Of a DNA stretch of 5,299 nt, positions 1-5,299 are shown in pieces (within the stretch, counting starts at the first letter, position 1; every line of letters begins with the position of its first letter). Source of the DNA: CAYLHQ01 sp964628935 (GTDB lineage: Bacteria; Acidobacteriota; Polarisedimenticolia; Polarisedimenticolales; DASRJG01); the NCBI GenBank assembly GCA_964628935.1, contig CAZVOE010000197.1, positions 1 through 5,299 on the forward strand, in the 5' to 3' direction. Under the pieces are notes generated by a model, which searched no databases, was not told where the DNA came from, and saw only the letters and a program-made list of their open reading frames with translations. The translations under genes and the position numbers were made by a program.

Positions 1-707
1 GCGCGGCCGAAGCGCTCGTCGGGGGCCCCGCCGAGACCCGGCAGGCCTGCCCCGACGGGACGACGGGGTTCGAGCGGATCCTCCCCGGCCCCGACCGCAT
101 GTACCCGGACACCGACACGCCGCCGATCGCCCTGCGCGACGAGACGGTCGCTGCGATCCGGAATGCCCTCCCCGAGCCGCCGTGGGAGACCGAGCACGCG
201 CTCGAGCGCAAGGGGCTCGACCCCGCCCTCGCCCGCGCGCTCGCACGCTCGCCCTGGGCGGCCCTCTTCCGCGAGGTCGACCCGCCCGCGGGGGAGATCG
301 CCCGCCGGCTCGCCCACGCCTTCCTGAAACGCTTCCGCTACCTGAAGCGCTCCCGCGGAGTCGATGTCCCTCCGGCGCACCGGATCGCGCCGCTCGTCCT
401 CGGTCTCGAGGCGGGATCCATCCGCTTGGAGGCGATCGACTCCGCGCTCGACGATCTCGCCGTCTGCAACGAACGCCCTTCCGAGGAGGTTCTCTCGTCG
501 TACCGGGCGACGGGATCGGAGAGCGACGAATTGGCCGCACTCGTCGGAGAAGCCGCCGCGGCGGCGACCGGGCTCGACCGGCGTCCCGCAAAGACGCGCC
601 TTCGCTTCGCGATGGGTCGCGTCATGCCCCGGCTTCTCGGCCGGGTCGATCCGGCCGTCGTCTGGGATTCCCTCGCCCGGGCCCTCGAGGCCGCGCAGAC
701 GCGATGA
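1..707 (+). CDS. gatE: Glu-tRNA(Gln) amidotransferase subunit E, C-terminal part (5' end outside window)
   Basis: GatE binds Glu-tRNA(Gln), activates its glutamyl group with ATP and transfers ammonia to it, giving Gln-tRNA(Gln) in the cytoplasm. The first full codon is at 3, and 234 residues remain of a family that is usually a little over 600. The fragment opens with the conserved end of the catalytic cradle: ETRQACPDGTTGFER, then LPGPDRMYPDTDTPP (nt about 33-131). This matches the family signature ETR..DGTT.F.RPLPG..RMYPETD.PP, the part that follows the AspRS-like insert. A helical region comes next, then a YqeY-like tail ending RFAMGRVMPRLLGRVDP (near nt 606-656), also typical of GatE. The ATG at 99 lies inside the signature, so it is not the true start. 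The catalytic N-terminal part is not visible. The stop overlaps the gatD start (ATGA, 704-707). GatB, the homologue in GatCAB, is the alternative, but the tail and the GatD neighbour argue for GatE. Confidence 0.93.
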   Translation, partial: AAEALVGGPAETRQACPDGTTGFERILPGPDRMYPDTDTPPIALRDETVAAIRNALPEPPWETEHALERKGLDPALARALARSPWAALFREVDPPAGEIARRLAHAFLKRFRYLKRSRGVDVPPAHRIAPLVLGLEAGSIRLEAIDSALDDLAVCNERPSEEVLSSYRATGSESDELAALVGEAAAAATGLDRRPAKTRLRFAMGRVMPRLLGRVDPAVVWDSLARALEAAQTR

Positions 708-2092
708 GCGAAGACCTTTACAAGGGATATCGGGAGCCCTGCCTCTCCGTGATGAAGCGCTTCGGGGTCACCGTGTGGTGCATCGTCGAGGCGAAGACGA
801 CGCTCGGGACCTTCCGCGGCCTCCTCCTCCCGCGCTCGGAGACCGCCGATCCGGACCACCTGATTCTCAAGCTCGGGAGCGGTTACAACATCGGCGTCCG
901 GCACGACACGGTCCTTTCGCTCGAGAAACGAGGATTCCATGAAGCGGTCTACAAGATCCCCGAGAAGGACTTCCCCAAGGACGAGGGAAAGCCCCGCGTG
1001 AAGCTCCTCGGAACCGGGGGGACCATCGCATCCCGCCTCGACTACCGGACCGGGGCCGTGATCCCCGCCTTCAGCCCCGGCGAGCTTTACGGGTCGGTCC
1101 CCGAGCTCGCCGACATCTGCAACCTCGACACCGAGAAAGTCTTCGGGATCTTCTCCGAAAACATGGGCCCCGAGCAGTACGTCGTCCTTGCGAGGAAGAT
1201 CGGGGAGGCGATCGGGGAGGGATACGACGGAATCGTGATCGGCCACGGGACCGACACGATGCACCACACGGCGGCGGCCCTCTCGTTCATGGTCCAGAAC
1301 CCCCCGGTCCCGATCGTGATGGTCGGAAGCCAGCGCTCCTCGGACCGGCCCTCCTCCGACGCCGCGCAGAACCTGATCAACGCCGTCTCGACGGCGGCGC
1401 GGGGAGACATCGCCGAGGTCATGGTCTGCATGTTCGGGCCGACTTCCGACCGGTACAACCTGCTCCACCGCGGGACGCGGGTGCGAAAGATGCACTCGTC
1501 TTATCGAAGCACCTTCCGCACGATCGGAGACATTCCCCTCGCGAAGGTGGAGGGGGGGATCGTGACCCCGTTCGTCCCCGACTACCGCCCGCGGCGGAAG
1601 GACCGCGATGTCCGCGTCGAGGCCGTTTTCGACGAGCGGGTCACGCTCCTCTACTACTACCCGAACATGCAGCCCGACGTGATCGACGCCCTCGTCGACT
1701 GCGGCTACCACGGGATCGTCATCGCCGGGACCGGGCTCGGCCACGTGAACCGCAAGGTCTACCCCGCTCTCGAGCGCGCCCACCGGGCGGGGGTCCATCT
1801 GTACATGACGCTCCAGACGCTCTGGGGGTACGTCCAGATGTACGTGTACGAGACGGGTCGCGAGATTCTCGGCCTCGGGGTCGTGCCGCTCGCGAACATG
1901 CTCCCCGAGGTCGCCTACGTGAAGCTCGGTTGGGCGCTCGGCGCGCGGCCCGGCGACCCCGCGGGGGTCGACGCGCTGATGACCGCGCCGATCGCCGGCG
2001 AGATCACCGACCGGGAACCGCACGACGGGTACCTCATCTACCAAGGGGGGGTCCCCGAGGTCGCGGAGCTCATGCGGACGGTTTGGAAATGA
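704..2092 (+). CDS. gatD: Glu-tRNA(Gln) amidotransferase subunit D (asparaginase-like glutaminase)
   Basis: GatD hydrolyses glutamine to glutamate and ammonia, which GatE uses to amidate Glu-tRNA(Gln). The protein has 462 residues, the normal GatD size. Residues about 15-80 form the small N-terminal beta domain that plain asparaginases lack (LLLPRSETADPDHLILKL, GYNIGV). The asparaginase core follows. LLGTGGTIASRLDYRTGAV (101-119) carries the nucleophile-type Thr107. GHGTDTMHHTAAALSF (180-195) carries Thr183 and Asp184. GSQRSSDRPSSDAAQNLI (208-225) and GTRVRKMHSS (257-266), with probable catalytic Lys262, are strongly GatD-like. All four expected catalytic residues are therefore present. The C-terminal asparaginase domain includes IAGTGLGHVN (340-349). 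The ATG at 704 is chosen because it overlaps the gatE stop and matches the family N-terminus; no strong Shine-Dalgarno precedes it, which fits coupling. A stand-alone asparaginase is unlikely. The family is regarded as archaeal, so presence in a bacterium suggests ancient transfer or retention (inference). Confidence 0.95.
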   Translation: MSEDLYKGYREPCLSVMKRFGVTVWCIVEAKTTLGTFRGLLLPRSETADPDHLILKLGSGYNIGVRHDTVLSLEKRGFHEAVYKIPEKDFPKDEGKPRVKLLGTGGTIASRLDYRTGAVIPAFSPGELYGSVPELADICNLDTEKVFGIFSENMGPEQYVVLARKIGEAIGEGYDGIVIGHGTDTMHHTAAALSFMVQNPPVPIVMVGSQRSSDRPSSDAAQNLINAVSTAARGDIAEVMVCMFGPTSDRYNLLHRGTRVRKMHSSYRSTFRTIGDIPLAKVEGGIVTPFVPDYRPRRKDRDVRVEAVFDERVTLLYYYPNMQPDVIDALVDCGYHGIVIAGTGLGHVNRKVYPALERAHRAGVHLYMTLQTLWGYVQMYVYETGREILGLGVVPLANMLPEVAYVKLGWALGARPGDPAGVDALMTAPIAGEITDREPHDGYLIYQGGVPEVAELMRTVWK

Positions 2093-3471
2093 CCACGCAA
2101 GCCCCGGCTCTCCCCGCGCGCCTCCTCGAGCGGGAGCTCGCGAAACCCCCCGAGACGTGGACCGCGAAGGACCTCTCGGACCTCGTCGTCGAGCGCGCGA
2201 TCCGTGTCGTCACCCTCATGCACGTCGGCGGGGACGGCTGGCTCAAGACGCTCGACTTCGTCCCGAGGAGCTGCTCGCACCTTCTCGACATTCTCGAAGG
2301 AGGCGAGCGCGCCGACGGGTCGAGCCTCTTCTCGGGGTCGGGGATCAAGAGCGGCGCTTCGGACGTCCTCCTCCGTCCTCGCCTCTCGAGCGCTTTCCTT
2401 CACCCCTTCGCGAAGCGTCCGACCCTCGTCGTCCTCTGCGGTCACGAGGGTCGGGACGGGAAGCCCCTGCCGGAATCCCCCGACACGATCGTGCGCCGCG
2501 CCCACGCGCGGCTCCGCGAGGCGGCCGGAGTCGATCTTTGGGCCCTCGGGGAGGTCGAGTACTTCCTCGGGAAACGCTCGGAGGAGACCGACATCTACGG
2601 GGCCGACGAGAAGGGGTACCACGCGTCGTCGCCGTTCGTCTTCGGCGAGCCGCTCCGCCGTCAGGCCCTCGTGACCCTCGCGGAGATCGGAGTACCGATC
2701 AAGTACGGCCACAGCGAGGTGGGGTACATCGCGGCCGGCGAGGACGACCACACGATCTGGGAGCAGCACGAGATCGAAATGGCGCTCGCCCCCCTTCCGG
2801 AGGCGGCGGAGGGGGTCGTGCTCGCACAGTGGGTCCTCCGGAACCTCGCGCAGAACGCCGGAATGCGGGTGACCTTCGACCCGATCATGCGCCAAGGGCA
2901 CGCGGGCTCCGGCCTTCACTTCCATCTGACCCCCGTCGTCGCCGGCCGCCCCTCGGGGCGAGAGGCGGGAGGGGGCCTCGACGCGCACGGGAAGCGCCTC
3001 GTCGCGGGGCTCGTGCTCCACGCCGGTGCCCTGATGGCCTTCGGGAACCGGGTCCCGGGCTCGTTCGTCCGGTTGAAGCAGGCGAAGGAAGCCCCGAGCG
3101 TCGTCACGTGGGGAGCGTACGACCGCAGGGCCCTCGTGCGCCTCCCGGTTCTCGCGCGCACCGCCGAGGGGCGCGAGACCAGCCCGCCGACGATCGAGTT
3201 CCGCCTTCCCGACGGATCGGCGCATCCTCACCTGCTGCTCGCCGGGATCGCACAGGCGACGGCGGCGGCCCCGCCGGACGAGGAGGCCGGGCCGCTCCTC
3301 GAGCGAACGGCGACTGCCCGCAGGGAGGACGGGCTCGCAGACGCGCCGAAGCTCCCCCTCTCCTTCGCCGAGATCGCCGCGGCGCTCGCCGCGAGGCGTG
3401 GGGCGCTCGAGGACGGCGGGGTCTTTCCCCGGACGCTCCTCGACGAGACGATCCGTTCGCTCGGGGGTTGA
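2089..3471 (+). CDS. Glutamine synthetase (type I-like), coupled to gatED
   Basis: ATP-dependent ligation of ammonia to glutamate in the cytoplasm. The 460 residues are normal for a GSI subunit (dodecamer in the family). The beta-grasp domain has ADGSSLF with Asp76 and a downstream SD with Asp92, equivalent to the ammonium-site Asp50 and Asp64 of enterobacterial GS. The catalytic domain has GEVEYF (Glu155, Glu157), GHSEVG (Glu210), EQHEIE (Glu228), GSGLHFHL (His277), Arg328, the flap Glu334 in KEAP, Arg346, Arg351, and IEFRLPDGSAHP (Glu370, Arg372). Spacing between most of these equals the canonical spacing, so the enzyme looks active. Oddities: about ten extra residues between metal ligands Glu210 and Glu228; the usual NRSA is DRRA (345-348); and there is no NLYDLP-type adenylylation site, so that regulation is not expected. 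The HSEVG...EQHEIE layout resembles a GS group I recall from other diderm bacteria. The start ATG overlaps the gatD stop (ATGA, 2089-2092). A glutamylpolyamine-type ligase is possible but less likely given the intact ammonium site. Confidence 0.9.
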   Translation: MTTQAPALPARLLERELAKPPETWTAKDLSDLVVERAIRVVTLMHVGGDGWLKTLDFVPRSCSHLLDILEGGERADGSSLFSGSGIKSGASDVLLRPRLSSAFLHPFAKRPTLVVLCGHEGRDGKPLPESPDTIVRRAHARLREAAGVDLWALGEVEYFLGKRSEETDIYGADEKGYHASSPFVFGEPLRRQALVTLAEIGVPIKYGHSEVGYIAAGEDDHTIWEQHEIEMALAPLPEAAEGVVLAQWVLRNLAQNAGMRVTFDPIMRQGHAGSGLHFHLTPVVAGRPSGREAGGGLDAHGKRLVAGLVLHAGALMAFGNRVPGSFVRLKQAKEAPSVVTWGAYDRRALVRLPVLARTAEGRETSPPTIEFRLPDGSAHPHLLLAGIAQATAAAPPDEEAGPLLERTATARREDGLADAPKLPLSFAEIAAALAARRGALEDGGVFPRTLLDETIRSLGG

Positions 3472-3477
3472 GCCCCC
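3463..3477. terminator. Short GC hairpin between convergent genes, possible weak terminator
   Basis: Five Gs (3463-3467) and five Cs (3473-3477) can pair around the loop TTGAG. The hairpin spans the stop of the glutamine synthetase gene and touches the stop of the convergent gene on the - strand; only five bases separate the two coding regions. No T-run follows on either strand, so intrinsic termination is weak at best. Its position between converging genes is the main argument for a role. Confidence 0.25.
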
Positions 3478-3953
3478 TAATCGAGCAGCGGGGACTCCTC
3501 CGCGAGCGACACGTCGACGAGCAGGTTGAGCGCGTGCTCGACCTGGACGAATCGCGCCGCGATCTTCGAGCCGAGCGCGTTGCGGACCCGCGCATGAGCC
3601 CGCTCGAGGGCGGCGATGCGCTCCTTCTGGATCGCGAACCACTCGTCGGCGATCGCCTTCGCCCGCGTGTCCCCCACGGTGCCCCACGTGCTCACGAGTT
3701 CCCTCACGAGCGCGACCCGTCGCGCGTCGATCACCGAAACCTCCGCCTCGTACGCCCGATAGATCGGCCAGAACGCCGACGCCTGCGGCTCGCTCAGGTC
3801 GAGCGCGTCCCCGAGGACGGCGCTCTTCGAGGCGCGGACGTCGCGGCCGAGGAGTTCCGCGTAGCGGCCGGGGAGGGCCGTCGGCGCGGGCTCGGCGGCG
3901 AAGGCGGGGACAGCAACGAGAACGAAGCAGATCGCGGTCAGCGTGGGGGTCAC
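3477..3953 (-). CDS. Secreted helical protein of unknown function (probably periplasmic)
   Basis: The 158-residue product has a signal peptide: hydrophobic residues 7-18 and a likely cut after AFA (17-19), leaving AEPAPT as mature N-terminus. The rest is mainly helical and charged, with FWPIYRAYEAEV (61-72), WFAIQKERIAALERAH (105-120) and AARFVQVEHALNLLVD (132-147). This pattern (LDLSEPQA.AFWPIYR.YE near the start, ARF.QVE..LN near the end) recurs in uncharacterised secreted proteins of diderm bacteria and faintly recalls Spy/CpxP-like helical periplasmic proteins. I assign no function. The GTG at 3953 is chosen because GGAGG (3963-3959) lies five bases before it; an ATG at 3965 overlaps that site and a GTG at 4016 lacks one. 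A weakness is that the signal peptide from this start has no Lys or Arg in its N-region. The gene converges on the GS gene and diverges from the beta-barrel gene, with 102 bases between the two starts. Confidence 0.8.
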   Translation of the reverse strand: MTPTLTAICFVLVAVPAFAAEPAPTALPGRYAELLGRDVRASKSAVLGDALDLSEPQASAFWPIYRAYEAEVSVIDARRVALVRELVSTWGTVGDTRAKAIADEWFAIQKERIAALERAHARVRNALGSKIAARFVQVEHALNLLVDVSLAEESPLLD

Positions 3954-3958
3954 GGGAG

Positions 3959-3963
3959 CCTCC
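3959..3963 (-). promoter_or_regulatory. Shine-Dalgarno site GGAGG that decides the start of the secreted protein
   Basis: On the - strand GGAGG is followed by a five-base spacer CTCCC and then GTG at 3953-3951. This is good spacing for ribosome binding. It favours the GTG over the ATG at 3965-3963, which overlaps the site itself and so could not use it. Confidence 0.65.
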
Positions 3964-3973
3964 ATCGGAAAAA

Positions 3974-4014
3974 GGGGACTGGCACCGTTTCGCACTCGCG
4001 AAGCGGCGAACCCC
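3974..4014. repeat. GGGGAC motif plus imperfect palindrome in the divergent gap (REP-like candidate)
   Basis: The core is a 9-bp arm pair, CCGTTTCGC (3985-3993) and GCGAAGCGG (3998-4006), around the loop ACTC. As + strand RNA all nine pairs form, with one G-U; on the - strand that pair becomes C-A. The outer bases GGGG (3974-3977) and CCCC (4011-4014) could also pair. The stretch just before the palindrome, AAAAAGGGGACTGGCACC (3969-3986), resembles dispersed GGGGAC-GGCACC repeats that I recall from environmental bacterial genomes near REP-type elements; that link is from memory. An operator for one of the two divergent genes, or a leader hairpin, are alternatives. Confidence 0.4.
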
Positions 4015-4020
4015 ACTGTA
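4015..4020 (-). promoter_or_regulatory. Possible -10 element for the secreted protein gene
   Basis: TACAGT on the - strand fits the TANNNT pattern of a -10 box. Transcription would start near 4008, giving a leader of about 55 bases containing the palindrome and the GGAGG site. No convincing -35 box lies 16-18 bases upstream, so this is weak. Confidence 0.2.
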
Positions 4021-4046
4021 GACCGTTCCCGCTCCTGCGCTATCCT
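4017..4046 (+). promoter_or_regulatory. Possible promoter for the beta-barrel gene, near-leaderless
   Basis: TATCCT (4041-4046) matches four of six -10 bases and fits TANNNT. TGTAGA (4017-4022) is a poor -35 (three of six) at an 18-base spacing. The -10 box ends nine bases before the ATG at 4056, so transcription would begin at about 4053, almost at the start codon. The absence of any purine-rich Shine-Dalgarno in between agrees with leaderless translation. Confidence 0.3.
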
Positions 4047-4055
4047 CCCCCGCCG

Positions 4056-5279
4056 ATGCTTCGCGCCCCGACGCTCCTCGCGATCCTCTTCGCCTCCGGC
4101 TTCGGAGCATTCGCGCAGGACAGCGTCTTCGAGCCGCCTCCGCTCGAGCGTTATCTGCGCTGGGGGCCTGTGCGGGTCCGGCCGGGGCTCGAGGTACGGA
4201 ACTTCGGTTACGACGACAACGTCTTCTACCGGTACGCCGACGATCCGCGAGGCCCCTCCGAGGGGGACTGGACGATCACCGTCGGCCCGAAGATCGACGG
4301 CGTCGTCCTCTTCGGGAGCCGCGCCTTCCTCACGTTTCGGTCCCGGCTCGACTACACCGCGTACCAGTCGTTCTCCGAGGTCAACTACTTCAACACGTAC
4401 AACGACGCGCGGGTGACCGTGCCGTTCAAGCGGCTGGGCGTCTTCGCGGAGGCCGGTTACGACCGCGTGCGCGACCGACCGATCGACGCGCAGGACACGC
4501 GGCCGATCCGGAGGGACCGGTCGGCGGGGGTAGGCGGGATCGTGCGCCTCGGGTGGCGGACCGAGGCCGAGCTCGCCTGGACGCGCGACGACTGGGCCGG
4601 CGAGGACGACGGCGACCCCACCTTCGCGCTCCGGCTCGACCGGATCGAGACGGGGACTCGCGTCCGCGTGCGCTACCTCCTCGTCGGCCGCACGCGCCTG
4701 ATCTTCGAGGGACGGAGGCTCGACATCGAGTTCGACGATCCTGGAACGGCGGCGACCCGCAACGGCACCTCCGACCGCTGGCTTCCGGGAGTGTCGTTCG
4801 GCGAGGGCGGGGCGCTCGCCGGGACGTTCCGGGCAGGGCCGGCCCGCATCGACCTCGTGCGCGGCCCCGGGCCCGAGTACGACGACTGGGTCGGCGAGGC
4901 GAAGCTCGTCTACCGGCCGGGGAGGCGGACGACGTTCGCCCTCGACTGGAGCCGCGACGCCGTGTACTCCGTCCTGGACTTCTCCGACCTGTATCTCTAT
5001 CGCCGGACCGAGTTGCAGGCGGTGCGCTGGCTGAACTCGTTCCTCGGCGCCGAGGGTCGTGTGCGGGTGGGCTCGGTCGACTACCTTCTCGACCCCGGCG
5101 GCCGCGTCGACGAGCTCTTCGACTGGAGTGCGGGGATGCGCTTCCGCCTCGGCGAGACGGCCATCGGCCGGAGAGTCGAGTATTCCCTCACCTGGAACGA
5201 CTACACGCGCGATTCGAACGACGATCGCTTCGACTCGCGCCGCCGCGTCGTCGGCTTCGGCGCCGTAGTGGGATACTAG
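4056..5279 (+). CDS. Outer-membrane beta-barrel protein, BBP2_2-like
   Basis: The 407-residue product has a signal peptide (hydrophobic 5-19, likely cut AFA|QDS after residue 20) and then alternating polar/hydrophobic strands rich in Tyr, Trp, Arg and Asp, typical of an outer-membrane barrel. RVRPGLEVRNFGYDDNVFY (40-58) resembles the first strands of the putative beta-barrel porin 2 group (BBP2_2), where a G.DDNVF motif is common. Repeated strand-turn units follow, for example FLTFRSRLDYTAYQ (91-104) and FAEAGYDRVRDRP (130-142). The last residues VVGFGAVVGY show hydrophobics at alternate positions before a terminal aromatic, as in a barrel-assembly (BAM) signal, though Tyr replaces the commoner Phe. 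The substrate is unknown; related proteins often occur in exopolysaccharide loci, but nothing here shows that. The ATG at 4056 is the only start that places a signal peptide at the N-terminus. No Shine-Dalgarno precedes it. Confidence 0.82.
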   Translation: MLRAPTLLAILFASGFGAFAQDSVFEPPPLERYLRWGPVRVRPGLEVRNFGYDDNVFYRYADDPRGPSEGDWTITVGPKIDGVVLFGSRAFLTFRSRLDYTAYQSFSEVNYFNTYNDARVTVPFKRLGVFAEAGYDRVRDRPIDAQDTRPIRRDRSAGVGGIVRLGWRTEAELAWTRDDWAGEDDGDPTFALRLDRIETGTRVRVRYLLVGRTRLIFEGRRLDIEFDDPGTAATRNGTSDRWLPGVSFGEGGALAGTFRAGPARIDLVRGPGPEYDDWVGEAKLVYRPGRRTTFALDWSRDAVYSVLDFSDLYLYRRTELQAVRWLNSFLGAEGRVRVGSVDYLLDPGGRVDELFDWSAGMRFRLGETAIGRRVEYSLTWNDYTRDSNDDRFDSRRRVVGFGAVVGY

Positions 5280-5299
5280 GGGACATTAGGGAAAAGGGG
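5279..5299 (+). repeat. GGGGAC / AAAAGGGG motif after the barrel gene, cut by the window end
   Basis: GGGGAC (5279-5284) begins on the last base of the stop codon, and GGGAAAAGGGG (5289-5299) ends the window. The second part resembles GGAAAAAGGGGAC at 3967-3979 in the gap before the same gene. This may be the beginning of another copy of that dispersed element, but the sequence stops too early to tell. Confidence 0.25.

Noticed and set aside
182..703. Upstream in-frame extension of gatD, giving a 636-residue protein
   Set aside because: The extra 174 residues are Arg/Pro-rich and out of frame with gatE. GatD family length and N-terminus fit the ATG at 704.
338..2044. Long open frame on the - strand (568 codons) opposite gatE and gatD
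   Set aside because: It is rich in Arg, Gly, Asp, Val and His with no recognisable motif and lies wholly opposite clear gatE/gatD genes. Very GC-rich genes commonly leave the antisense frame open.
704..2092. gatD as a free-standing L-asparaginase
   Set aside because: The N-terminal beta domain, the RSSDRPSSDAA and RVRKMH motifs and coupling to gatE are GatD features.
1..3471. An archaeal origin for the whole window
   Set aside because: The outer-membrane barrel with an aromatic C-terminal assembly signal is a feature of diderm bacteria. Only the gatDE pair is archaeal in type. A chimeric contig cannot be excluded from sequence alone.
3463..3477. A strong bidirectional intrinsic terminator
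   Set aside because: The stem is only five pairs and no T-run follows on either strand, so it is kept only as a weak candidate.
2157..4055. Upstream in-frame extension of the barrel gene, which would give a 1040-residue protein
   Set aside because: The extension is Arg/Pro/Gly-rich shadow sequence across the GS gene and the divergent gene. The real start at 4056 gives a proper signal peptide, which would be internal in the long form.
2038..4110. Very long open frame on the - strand (690 codons) opposite the GS gene
   Set aside because: Low-complexity Arg/Gly/Glu-rich product crossing the GS gene, the intergenic gap and, in another frame, the small secreted gene. GS has full family motifs, so this is a compositional shadow.

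Overview
The window is very GC-rich, almost fully coding, and most likely from a Gram-negative (diderm) bacterium. The two right-hand genes encode exported envelope proteins, one of them an outer-membrane beta-barrel. The three left-hand genes belong to amide aminoacyl-tRNA synthesis. I cannot name the phylum. An acidobacterium-like or other deep-branching diderm is a guess from the style of the sequence, not something shown.

Left, + strand, 1-3471: a tight operon of gatE (3' part only, cut by the window edge), gatD and a glutamine synthetase. Both junctions are ATGA stop/start overlaps, so translation is probably coupled. GatD and GatE together make the heterodimeric Glu-tRNA(Gln) amidotransferase, the form regarded as characteristic of Archaea; most bacteria use GatCAB or GlnRS. 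The glutamine synthetase keeps all the standard active-site residues I could align, and makes the glutamine that GatD would hydrolyse. Read together, the three genes look like one module: glutamate + ammonia to glutamine (GS), glutamine to ammonia (GatD), and ammonia onto Glu-tRNA(Gln) (GatE). This is the most interesting part of the window.

Middle, 3463-4055: a short GC hairpin lies between the converging ends of the GS gene and a small - strand gene. That gene (3477-3953) encodes a secreted, helical, probably periplasmic protein of unknown function. Its start is set by a good Shine-Dalgarno before a GTG codon. The 102-base gap before the next gene holds a GGGGAC-type motif, a 9-bp imperfect palindrome and weak divergent promoter candidates.

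Right, + strand, 4056-5279: a 407-residue outer-membrane beta-barrel protein with signal peptide, apparently without a Shine-Dalgarno and possibly leaderless. The last 20 bases after its stop carry another GGGGAC / AAAAGGGG motif and run off the window. There is no gene-free stretch longer than 300 bases, and I saw no tRNA, rRNA, CRISPR array, transposase gene or integration site.
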